Source: Panicum virgatum (taxonomy: Eukaryota > Streptophyta > Magnoliopsida > Poales > Poaceae). Taken from it: a stretch of 64,000 bases of DNA. The stretch covers positions 33,818,087 through 33,882,086 of the forward strand of contig NC_053149.1 of the NCBI RefSeq assembly GCF_016808335.1, read 5' to 3'. Shown here piece after piece: positions 35,395-45,308 of the stretch; the stretch's first letter is position 1; each line of letters begins with the position of its first letter. Below the pieces are notes generated by a model. It did no database searches. It saw nothing but the letters and a program-made list of their open reading frames with translations, and was not told where the DNA came from. Made by a program: the position numbers and the translations under genes.

Positions 35395-36439
35395 ATGACC
35401 ACTCTGGCGACGACCTCGGCGGCGTGGACCAGGGAGGAGGACAAGGCGTTCGAGAACGCGGTCGCGGCCGCCGCGGCGCCGCCCGCCGACGGGCCGCCTG
35501 ACGACGGCTGGTTCACGGCGCTCGCCGCGAGCGTGCCGGCTCGGACGGCGGAGGAGGTGCGGCGGCACTACGAGGCGCTGTTGGAGGACGTGGCCTCCAT
35601 AGAGGCCGGCCGCGTCCCGCTCCCGCGCTACGCCGGGGAGGAGTCCTCCGCCGCGACGCCCGACAGCGCCGCCGGTGCTGCGTCCACGCCAAAGGACGGC
35701 GGCGGCGGAGGGGGGCACCGGCGCGAGGAGCGGAAGAGCGGCGTCGACGTGGGCAAGAGCTGCTCCAAGGCGGAGCAGGAGCGGCGCAAGGGCATCCCGT
35801 GGACGGAGGAAGAGCACAGGTTCGTAGAGCATGTCCTGGAGTTCTTGAATTCAAAGCTTGCATCTTTTATGTCATCTCTGGGTATGAAGCAAGCAGACTC
35901 GAAGATTCGCACAGAATGATTCGTAACTAGCACATGCTGCTGCTGGTGACGTTCATGGCTGCTAATCTGGACTGGTAATGATACGGTGCCGCAGGTTATT
36001 CTTGCTGGGGCTGGACAAGTTCGGCAAGGGCGACTGGCGGAGCATCTCGCGCAACTTCGTCATCTCGCGGACGCCGACGCAGGTGGCGAGCCACGCGCAG
36101 AAGTACTTCATCCGCCTCAACTCCATGAACCGCGACCGGCGCCGCTCCAGCATCCACGACATCACCAGCGTCACCGCGGGCGAGGTCGCGGCGGCCGGCG
36201 CCCCGATCACGGGCAGCCCCGCCGCCGCGGGCGCGATGCCGATGGGGCCCACGGGCATGAAGCACCACCACCCGGGGCCGCCGATGGGCATGTACGGGCA
36301 CGCGCCCATGGGCCACCCCGTCGCCGGGCACATGGTGGCGCCCGCGGCCGTCGGCACGCCCGTCATGTTCCCGCCGGGTCACTCGCCATACGTCGTGCCG
36401 GTGGGCTACCCGGCGCCACCGGCCAAGATGCACCAATGA
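35395..36439 (+). CDS. SRM1/DIVARICATA-type MYB-like transcription factor
   Basis: Two exons, 35395-35819 and 35995-36439, with a 175-bp GT-AG intron; 289 aa. The first MYB/SANT repeat is at about 9-60 ([15 protein letters not shown] ... [19 protein letters not shown]). The second, at about 133-182, is the plant CCA1/DIV type: [36 protein letters not shown] and the signature [21 protein letters not shown] follows, shared with Arabidopsis SRM1 and rice MYBS proteins. The C-terminal third is Pro/Gly/Met-rich and ends PPAKMHQ. It should bind I-box/TATCCA-like DNA in the nucleus; the target is family knowledge. The splice falls inside the second repeat, as in relatives. The Ala-rich loop in repeat one ([10 protein letters not shown]) is longer than usual. 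Genes of this group often respond to sugar, ABA or salt. Confidence 0.95.
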
Positions 36440-36912
36440 TCCCTTACCTGCACGATCTCGATGCGCTTCTTCTTGCTCGGGCTTTTGCACATCTGCAAAG
36501 CTGCAATTGTTTGCGTTTGTTCTTTCTTGATTTCTGTTTATCTTGTGTAGCCAAAGCAATCCACCCATCCTTCCCTGATCTCCCATTGATGTAACATAGA
36601 TGACTTGAGAGAGTGCAGGGCAGGCAGGCGAATAATAAGTATCTGCTGACTGTTGCAAGAGCTACTTATAATCACACCCAGGGAGGCTCCAGAAACGTGT
36701 AATTAGCAGAAGCCTTCCAGGGTGCATTGATCTATCATTTGTGCAGAGTTGCAACTGGGGATTGATGGATTCCATTTTGTGGATGTAAATTGATTGCATA
36801 TATCTCATTTGTGCAGAAAGATATATTGATCGCCACATTACATTTACTTTTTTTGCGAGAAGGATGCCACATATATTAAAGGCAAAATTCGATTCATGCA
36901 ACCACAACTCCG
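36440..36912 (+). other. MYB gene 3' UTR and spacer
   Basis: Non-coding; the 3' UTR probably ends between 36600 and 36800. Nothing else recognised. Confidence 0.4.
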
Positions 36913-36980
36913 TGAAATTGGGTGTCATGTTGAAAATCATGCCACTCAATGGCATGATTTTCAACATGAGATCCAATTTC
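36913..36980. repeat. Perfect hairpin, 19-bp arms
   Basis: CATGTTGAAAATCATGCCA (36926-36944) and its exact inverse (36950-36968) are separated by the 5-base loop CTCAA. Outside a short asymmetric gap the pairing resumes with GAAATTGG/CCAATTTC. It could be a tiny foldback element or transcribe a miRNA-like stem; nothing shows expression. Confidence 0.85.
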
Positions 36981-37039
36981 AAGAAATTGGAGTGGCATGG
37001 ATCCAACTGACCCTATATTAAAAGGATAAAGACGGGACA

Positions 37040-37900
37040 TTACACCCTTTTTTTTTGCAGAAAGGACCTCATAAGATAAAACAAATACAAGCAAGTCCCT
37101 ACTGCTGGCACTACTGTTCTTTGTCAACGTCGCACCGAGGAGACGCCGCCCTGCCGCTCGCAGCTCTGCACATCGAAGCAGCCAACCTCCATCCACTGTC
37201 CCCCAGATCGAAGATCGGACAAGAAATTGGGAAGCTGCAAAGGATCTCCGTTGAAAGAACAGCAGCCGTCGGACCTCCCCGATCTGGCGCTCCCCACGCC
37301 TCCGCACACCCATCCACTTCAATCCACAGCAGCAACAAAACGAAGAAGGCAAGCATCAACTCAAACAAAGGCGAAGAACGAAGAACCTGGGCCGCTGCCA
37401 CCACTGGCCGACGGCACGTTCCTGTACAAACCTTGACAAGATCTGAAGCACCGGCACGGACTCCAAATCTGACGAGGACGAACCCCATAAGCTCATCGCC
37501 GACCTCGGAGCAGAGGACGACGAGGTTGAGGAAGAGCCGGAGGACCAAAATCCACTGAAGTGCCGCTGCCCTCACCTTGCAACCGATGCCGGGATACATC
37601 ACCACCCTCCAGACAGCAGCACCTGCATCCATGCCGCAACGACGGAGGAAAGACCTCCTCGTCGCTAGCCAGACCACTGTCACCACCGAGGAGCAAAAGA
37701 TCACATGCGACCACGTCGCCACGGACCAAACCTAAACTACCCTAGATCTACTACTACCTAGGAAGTAAGCACAACTGGCAGCCGATTCCCCACTCCCCTG
37801 CTTCGCCGGCGCCGGAGGTGACGCCGGAGAAGAGGGGAGCCGCCGTAATCGGCCCTGGATGGATTCGCCGCTCCTACTACCTGTCTCTACTGTATCTTTC
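37040..37900. other. GC-rich stretch without supported gene
   Basis: Several overlapping open frames on both strands (for example 37055-37558 plus, 37111-37722 minus) arise from GC-rich, stop-poor sequence. None shows a domain or a plausible splice pattern. It resembles the low-complexity leader part of a grass transposon, but I cannot name one. Confidence 0.35.
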
Positions 37901-38429
37901 GAGAAAGGAGGAGAAGGGGAAAACACACATTACATTTACTTCTTTTCCCGGGCATCTCAAGTTCCCTTCAGCAGCCACTGTTTTCAAACAGTGTTTGGTT
38001 TGAGATTAAACTTGGGTTGTTTCAGTTTCACTGATGATATGGGTTGAGATTCAGTTGAGATGGATTAAAAGTTCCTTTTCTTTTTCTGAAACCCTCTCTT
38101 ATCATTCTAGAGTAGAAGGCGTACTATGATAAGATTCACTTGTGCCTATATATGTGTGTCTGTGTGGAAGTTCACCAAAAATGATGGCAATGTTCAAACA
38201 AAGTAATTCAGCTGACCGAATTGAAAAGTTAATGTTTTTTTAAGATATCGGTACATCTGAAAGGAATCGGTGCTTGTCGCCTAAAAGAGAGAGGGGGTGA
38301 ATTAGACAATTTAAAATCTTAACCTATGGCTCTAAATAGAACACAAAACATAAACTAAAATATACTATCTCGATGTGCAACTACGGTTCTTCTAATGTGA
38401 AATTCTTATCCCAAAACAAGTTTTGCAAC

Positions 38430-39753
38430 AAATAGACTGATTTATTTGGTCATGGCAATGGACCTCCCACCCTCGGCACTCAAAGCTATCGATAAGATCA
38501 TGAGAGCTTTTATTTGGAAAGGTAGGAAAGAAGCAAAAGGAGGCCATTGCCTGGTTGCTTGGCCTAAAGTTACGCGACCAATTGAATTGGGCGGGCTTGA
38601 CATCTCCAATCTGCAACATTTGGGCTAGGCCCTCAGGATGAGATGGCTTTGGTTGCAAAAAACTGAGCCACAAAAACCATGGGCATCATTCCAAATCCAA
38701 GTCCATCCTTTAGTCAAGGCCCTGTTCTTGGTGGCAGTTACTTTAGAAGTTGGAAATGGCAAAAACACCTTGTTATGGACTGATAGATGGCTGCATGGCC
38801 AGAGGTTAGATCAATCGGTTCCACACCTGTATGGAGCAATAGCCAGCCGGGCCAAGAAGAGAACAGTCAATGAACCTCTCACTAATGGACAATGGGTTTC
38901 AAATATAAGGGGGGAGCTTTCGGTAGCTGTTCTATCTGAATATATTGGTTTACGAGAGCTCCTCTCAGAGGTATGGCTGCAGCCAGATGTCTAGGACCTT
39001 CATATATGGAAGTTCTAGGCAACAGGAAAGTACGCAGCAAAATCTGCTTACGAGACTATGTTTATTGGGTCCACTCACTTTAGGCCATGGGAAAGGACAT
39101 GGAAAAGTTGGACTCCGGGCAAGTGCAAATTCTTCAAGTGGCTGGCTGCTCACAACAGATGTTGGACAGCCGCCCGACTTGCCATAAAAGTTCTACCAAA
39201 TCCTGAGTGCTGCCCTCTTTGTCATCAGATGGATGAAACAATTGATCACCTGCTCGTTTGCTATGTCTTCACCCGGCAAGTCTGGTTCAGGCTGCTACAA
39301 AAGTGTGGGCTTGCAGACTCTAGCCCCACAACCTGATGAAACTTCCTTTGATGTTTGGTGGGAAAAGGTGAGTGAGAGAGTTTTAGGTCAGGTCAAAAAT
39401 GGGCTAAATTCTATCATTAGTTTGGAACATCGCAATCGTTGCTGTTCGATGGTGCTCCACCTGACTTGAATGCAGTCTACAATATAATTAGAGAGGAGCT
39501 GCGTCATGGAACTTAGCCGGGGCTCGACGAATCTCTCATCTCCTCGCCCTCGTGCCCTCACAAGAGCAGTTGGGGCCTTGGTCTAGTTTAGGTCTCGGTG
39601 CTTGAGAGAATAGTTATCTATTTCTGTTAGTTTTTGGGGGCTTTTGTAAAGTTTTTTTTTTCAAACCAAAAACGTGTGCTATAACTTTGGGTTCATTTGC
39701 ACCCTTATCTTCTTAATATATTGATACCCAGCTCTCCTACGTGTTCAAGAAAA
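38430..39753 (+). mobile_element. L1-type LINE 3' fragment
   Basis: The plus strand encodes the C-terminal end of a plant L1 ORF2. First comes the region after the RT (LKAIDKIMRAFIWKGRKEA, ELGGLDISNLQHLG), then LWTDRWLHGQ, then the zinc-binding RVT domain (CKFFKWLAAHNRCWTAARLA, CPLCHQMDETIDHLLVCY). At least two stops and a frameshift break it. The end resembles grass L1 3' ends (GATACCCAGCTCTCCTACGTGTTC followed by a short A run at about 39750). It is 5'-truncated at about 38430, inside the outer LTR. Boundaries are good to some tens of bases. Confidence 0.88.
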
Positions 39754-41139
39754 ATGATGATACTCTAAGAAAGTAAAGGCACACAAGTTGCAAGTAAGAG
39801 TTGCGGAAATGTAAAGAAGAGATGAGAGGAAGTGAACTCTTGATGCGAGGATATATCCCATGGTATCGGTAGACACTGAGCCAACACTAGCCCACATTGT
39901 TGAAGCACTCACTAAGAATATTGGTTCTCGACCACCAAGTCTCTTCGGGGAACCCCTTAACTTGCCACTAAGGCTCACGCCAAGTTCCCCGATCACCTTA
40001 ATCCCGCTTTCCACTAAGGAGCTTCTCCACGAAGGATGGGTGTCTCCACGTCCCGCGCGCAAAGCCATCAACGCCGCTCCGCACCAAGCCGGAGGGTCGA
40101 AGGCTTACTGGCGAGCCACCAAAGCTCCAAGAGGCCAACACACACCAAGATATAATATAAGTTTGGTTCACTATAGAACTAGTGCACAAGGTAGCAACAC
40201 CTTACTCCCACACTCTCTTAAGAGTCAATCCTAGCACTAACACTTACAAAGTTTGTGCTAAACCTAAGGATGTGACCTATTTGCACTCTTGTGTCTTGAA
40301 GGTGTTCTTCAGGATATATGTGACTTATCTCAATTCCATCAACCTCAAATGACCTGGGGTGAGGCGTATAAATAGCCCAACAACTCAAAGTAGTCGTTGC
40401 CGGTCGTTATCCCAAAACTGCACAGAGTGTCAGTTCAACCAATCACTTGGGTCAATTTAACCGGTCGCATATAGTCCAAGCTAGCCGTTGTGCTTCTGGT
40501 AGTCGCCTTCTGCTGATGTGGATGCACAGACAGTATGCGCCGACGCCCATCGTTTCAACTGTAGTGCATCTTCTCTGCGATAGCCTCAGCTTCTTCCTAA
40601 TGCACCAACCCATTATTTTTCCATAGCGTCGATTTAACCGGTTGACTATTTTCATTAGCTGCTGCTTGACATGCTCTCTAGACAATGCCACTACCAATTG
40701 TAAGCATCTAGGCCCTCAAGGTATGTTTTGGTGATTAATGACAACCATTATTGTGACTAATGAGTTTGTGCAGCTTAATAGATCATTATCGCTCATTTGG
40801 TCATATGTCAAAAGAGGCCCCTCAATTTTGGTTATTCAAAAAGACGATCTCGGTATTCAACTTATATATGTCAAGGCTAAGGATCTTTCTAGCCCTAAGT
40901 GTCACAAAGTTGAGAAGGACACTTAGGTTAGTATAGGTTTTATAGTTTTGTAGTGATCGCACTATTAAGAGGGGTTAAGGCTAAGTAACTTGAGCATGGA
41001 CATGGTCATTTAAAAATGGATGCACACTACGGTCACTCAGGTTTCTAGAAGTTCAAATAAGTGGTTCTCAACTTATATCTCAAGAATATTTGGATTTCAT
41101 TCAAGACTCAAATCAGAAAAGACAAAATCAGAAAAAGTC

Positions 41140-41610
41140 TATACACCGGTTTAACCGACGCTCTCAATTTTCTATACGTCGGTTAAACGAAGTCAGCAGA
41201 GTCTGGACAATTCAATACACCGGTTAAACCGACGGGTTTGAATTTAACGTCGGTGCATTAGTCCAGAGTTGGTTTTTCCAGGGTATTTCAAGTTCTATAC
41301 ACCGGTTAAACCGACGATGTTTGAATCAAGACGTCGGTGCAATTGACCAGTGAGATGGTTTTTCAAAGGAATTCAGAAGTTGTCCTCACCGGTTAAACCG
41401 ACGATAGGTTTGAGTTAACGTCGGTGCAGTTGTCCAGAGACTTGGTTTTTCAGTTGATCAGTGGACAACTACACTCACCGGTTAAACCGATGATACATCG
41501 GTTAATCTGCCCAAGTCATAACGGCTAGTTTTCAGAAGGGGCAGTTTACATTCACCGGTTAAACCGACGATGACTGTTGGAGGGACGTCGGATTAACCGG
41601 CGCTACGCAG
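41140..41610 (+). repeat. Interspersed array of CACCGGTTAAACCGACG motifs
   Basis: About seven copies of an approximately 17-bp motif lie at irregular spacings of some 35-90 bp (near 41145, 41180 inverted, 41217, 41299, 41387, 41477 and 41551), often paired with an inverted ACGTCGGT downstream. The core ACCGGTTAAACCG is nearly palindromic. The array occupies the LTR upstream of its TATA box. Confidence 0.85.
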
Positions 41611-41655
41611 TTTTCTGGCAGCTTTTCTCCAACGGCTCTATTCGTGTGAGCTGCC

Positions 41656-41663
41656 TATATATA
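41656..41663 (+). promoter_or_regulatory. TATA box of the inner solo LTR
   Basis: TATATATA in GCTGCCTATATATACCCCTCC, just after the motif array. It is the likely LTR promoter. The outer LTR has a matching GGCTATTTATACGCCTC on the minus strand near 40360-40380. Confidence 0.6.
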
Positions 41664-43179
41664 CCCCTCCAATGGGTCATTTTGCTACTCTTGACACCAG
41701 GCAACATCCAAACACTTATACCTTAGTCAAGAGCCACCTTGAGCTTCATCATTCACATACTTGTGCATTCAATCAATCAAGAAGCAAGATTAAGGACTTG
41801 AGTAGAGAGAAGCTTGTGTGCATCCGTTCTTGGTGATCGGTTCTTGCTCAAGTGAAGGCCTTAGCTTGTTACTCTTGGTGATTGGCATCACCTAGGCGAT
41901 CTTGGTGATCGAGGTGTTTCTCGCGGAGCTTGCCAAGGATTGTGGGAGCCCGGAGAAGAAGATTGTACGTGGCTTGATCTCCACCACACCGGGATGGTGA
42001 ACGGAGACTCTTAGTGAGCGCCCTCGTCTCGGTGACTTGGGAGGTGACAAGACTCTTTGTGAGTGTCACAACGTGGATTAGGGGTGTGTGCCAACACATC
42101 GATACCACGGGAAAAAATCCGGTCGTCCTCTTGTCCACTCTCTTTATTCAAGCATTTTTTTGCATGCAATTTATTCATGTGCTTGACTTAGAGATCATAA
42201 CTTAGCTCTACCTTGCTAGGCTTTACTTCTCGTTTTATCTCTCTTAGCTTGTGTAGGTAGCTTAGTTATCCGGTTGGTGAATTGGTGCCTTACTAGTATT
42301 GCATAGGTTAAGGTTGCTTTACTTCGTTTTAGAAATTGAAAAAAGCCCAATTCACCCCCCTCTTGGTCCATCGATCCTTACACCAATGCACCAATGCTCT
42401 TGTGTATAGCATCGATTTAACCAGTCACTTGCAAGAATCGGCTTCATGGTTGTTCGTATTTTGGTCATAACTCTCTACTTCGAACTCTGATTTCGATGAT
42501 CTTGTACTCTATGAAAAGCATAGAAGATGCTCTACAAGATTATCCAGAAATCCATCTCATTAGATCATATTTTGGGTACAGGTTAAAAGCATCACTTCAA
42601 CCTATGGTCGGTTTAACCAGTCGCTCACACAGATAAACTTTTTCGTATTATGATCATAATTTTCTACTCTGAACTCTTATTTTGATGATCTTGGACTCTA
42701 TGGAAAGCTTGTAAGTTACTCTACAATATTCTATTTAAATATAACCAATTTAATCAGTCAAAATATAAATATGCATGGGACACTTTCAATTCATTCCTCT
42801 CATTGTCCCAGCTTTGGAGATTTTCATTCAGTTTCATCTTTGGAACCTATAAAACCCTCAAATATTTATTTTTAACACACATAGTAGTCCCATGACTATG
42901 TTGTCACTCAAACACTAAAATTACAAACTACGGCCTAATGGGTCCATGTCCTTACAACATTTAGTTATGAAACCACTATGTGGATCCCATGATCGAGTTG
43001 ACATGGCAGTTGGTGTACTTTCTTGATAATCTTAAGTTCATCTCAGGGATCATGAGCCAAGATTTTTCAGTTGATTTACAAGGTGGATGCTATGGGCTGG
43101 GAGGGAAGTGTTTTGGCATCACCGAGAATTTGGTGCCATGTTATATTGTGATCCAAATTAATTGTACAAGAAAAAGGCC

Positions 43180-43440
43180 AACTTCCGACGGAGCAGAGCG
43201 GAGGCCCGATAAAGCCGAAGGCTGGGCCGCCCTTGATTAGGGTTTGCTCCACAGTTCATTGTTCCTCTTGTAAGCCGCCGCTAGGCGTTGTACACACACC
43301 CGATATAGTGAAGTTCTTGCTGGCTAGCGCCCGTAGTTTTTACCCTTCGCATTGGAGGAGTTTTCCACGTTAAATCCTCGTGTCTTCTGTGGTTTGATTT
43401 CGATGTTCTTTGTCGTTTTCTCGCTGTTGCTTCTAACATG
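43180..43440 (+). mobile_element. Possible copia LTR end remnant
   Basis: GCCGCCGCTAGG..., TAGTGAAGTTCTTGCTGG, GTTTTCCACGTTAAATCCTCGTGT and the final TTGCTTCTAACA followed by TGGCATTTGA resemble the 3' part of a copia-type LTR and a decayed TGGTATCAGA primer site. There is no second LTR or TSD. Confidence 0.4.
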
Positions 43441-45120
43441 GCATTTGATAAATTGTGATCTATTACATAATTGCTTTTCTATGTCAACTGATGCCCGATT
43501 TCAAATGATTTCTCTAAACAATGGGGAAGGCAAAACACAACTGCTCGCTATAACATGAATGTTAATAAATCACCAAAATTTCCTTATATGACGTCTTTTA
43601 AGATGGACCTAGTCATTTGGATGATTTGGCCAACCATAATTTCTTTTGCTACAAAAATCTGGACTTGTCACAAATCAAAATCATAGCAACATCTAGTTTG
43701 GATTGGCCAGTGACCAGTTACAGATGCAAGTATGCAACTTAGACATATTAAGTAATATCCAAACAAACTGCCTCACACTACAAAGCTTATCCAGAATACC
43801 ATTCTTTTGCTGTTGTCGAGTATTCCTTCTTCCTCTATTTGTTGTTGTTGCTGCTGCTGGTGGTGGTACCATTCCCACCAATCCAATGCACGCAATTGGT
43901 CCCAATTCCCGGCACACCCTCTGCATACATTGGCATCGCATTGTTCCTCCCAATAAAAAAGGAGTAGCTCCCAATTCCCGGCAAAGGCTGGCGCTAGGGA
44001 TGGTATCTGAGAACAAATATCTCGTTCTCTAGGGTGCGACGATGACCCGGACACCTCCAGGCAGCTTAAGAGTAACTATGCAGCTTGTATTCCTCCAGAC
44101 TTGGTGCAAACATTATAGATCACAAGTTCTTAGCAGTTAGCACTAGTGACCGCAGACACGATATCATAAGACGGAGCAAAGGCAATGCCATGGTTGGACA
44201 TGGCATTCTCAACTGTCAACAAGGGCTCAATCATGGCTTTTTCATTTCAACACTCTCCTCCACATTCAGGTGAATGTGTCATCATAAACAGGTAAGATAC
44301 ATCTAAAGCTCCGCCTCCACTCGAGCAAATGGCGATTGAATTACTGAAGAAGCAAATGGTGATTTAATTGCTGAAGGTTAGATGCCCACCATATAATGCA
44401 TCCAAGAGTTTGGAGAAGAGAGAACTCTTAGACAATTTACCATGGAAAGTTGGCGACGATGACACTTAGGGAGACGCAGGACATGCACGATGCACGAGGT
44501 AGGAGGTGATAGAGAGTAATCCAAGCGCATTGGAGTCGACGCAGGGACTATTGTAGGATATGAAGGGTGAGGGGTCGAAGGACCTCCACGCTGGGAGGGA
44601 AGCAGCGAAGGTGGGGTAGCAGCGCCCCCACTCACCGTCACCAGCAACGATAAGGTGCGCCAGTGGCGATGGCATGAGCACATGGCGCCATACCACGCAG
44701 GTGCCACTCTCGCCAATGTAGCATCTGAAGTCGAGGAGGTAGGCGGCTGAGCAGGTCTGTCGGCAAGTCCGTCCAATGTGCTATGGATAGCGGCATGTTA
44801 AGATTGTGTGTGTGTGGGGGGGGGGGGGGGGTTCATGGGAAGTGGGAACAATCAGAACAATTGATAGAGAGTTCCTCCTCTTAGGTGTCAAGGAGGTTAC
44901 TACAACAACAGAACATCTAGGTTTGCGTCTGGTTCAGATCACACAAAAACCCAAAGCCCATGGCTCCTGTCCTTTTGGGGAGGCCAATAGTTTTTGGCTT
45001 GGAACTTGCAATACCTTTTCCATTGTTATACCATGTATTTAAGTCTAATTCATCTAAAAAAATTATTTAACACTAATTTATCAGTCCGATTCATGGTCGA
45101 CTGGTCGTGGTATGTGCCTA
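43441..45120. other. Intergenic region before the ARM-repeat gene
   Basis: Frames such as 43693-44016 and 44378-44776 (both minus) show no domain. A GTT/GCT trinucleotide tract lies at about 43838-43866. Nothing further is supported. Confidence 0.4.
44816..44831. repeat. Poly-G tract (16 bp) after a GT run
   Basis: TGTGTGTGTG is followed by 16 G. Confidence 0.9.
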
Positions 45121-45124
45121 GATA

Positions 45125-45163
45125 TGGGCCGTACTTGGGCCGCAAGATTGGAGTTCCGGGCCA
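45125..45163 (+). promoter_or_regulatory. Paired site II (TGGGCC) elements
   Basis: TGGGCC occurs at 45125-45130 and 45136-45141, and GGGCCA at 45158-45163, about 150-180 bases upstream of the ATG at 45309. Such TGGGCY pairs are TCP-binding site II elements, common in TATA-less promoters of nuclear genes for organelle and growth functions. Their function here is inference from position. Confidence 0.55.
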
Positions 45164-45308
45164 TTTCGAACGTATTCTAGAAGCATGGAGAAATGTTTGT
45201 TGTTCTGGAAGGCTCTCGGAATCCTATCGCCACCCACGACACGACGCCGCGGAGGGCGGCGGAGCTCAGTGTTCTGTTTCCCGAACTCTTTGTCCTTCCT
45301 CCTTCGCC

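Larger units (their letters stand above)
40699..42382 (+). mobile_element. Inner solo LTR, 1,684 bp, with CCAAT duplication
   Basis: The sequence starts TGTAAGCATCTAGGCCC and ends CGATCCTTACA (6-bp terminal inverted repeat TGTAAG/CTTACA). It is flanked by perfect CCAAT copies (40694-40698, 42383-42387). No internal domain is present. It ends with AATTCACCCCCCTCTTGG, a common 3' motif of this grass LTR type. Confidence 0.92.
38258..42956 (-). mobile_element. Outer solo LTR (minus), interrupted by a LINE and an inner solo LTR
   Basis: The left edge TGAAAGGAATCGG and the right edge CCATGTCCTTACA are TG...CA termini of an LTR read on the minus strand. They resemble the inner LTR ends (minus end CCGATTCCTTTCA against CGATCCTTACA; minus start TGTAAGGACATGG against TGTAAGCATCTAGG). 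Flanks are ACATC (38253-38257) and ACATT (42957-42961), a 4/5 match. Subtracting the LINE and the inner LTR with one TSD copy leaves about 1.69 kb, the same as the inner LTR. Both carry AATTCACCCCC near the end. The identity as one family is inference from these matches. Confidence 0.7.

Noticed and set aside
37055..37722. 167- and 203-codon overlapping frames on opposite strands
   Set aside because: Neither has a recognisable domain, splice continuation or promoter; I left the stretch unassigned.
41140..41610. Motif array considered as a CRISPR-like repeat
   Set aside because: Spacing is irregular, the motif degenerates and inverts, and it lies in a grass LTR; this is plant DNA.
43180..43440. 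Considered a complete solo LTR
   Set aside because: No left TG end and no target duplication were found, so it is listed only as a possible remnant.
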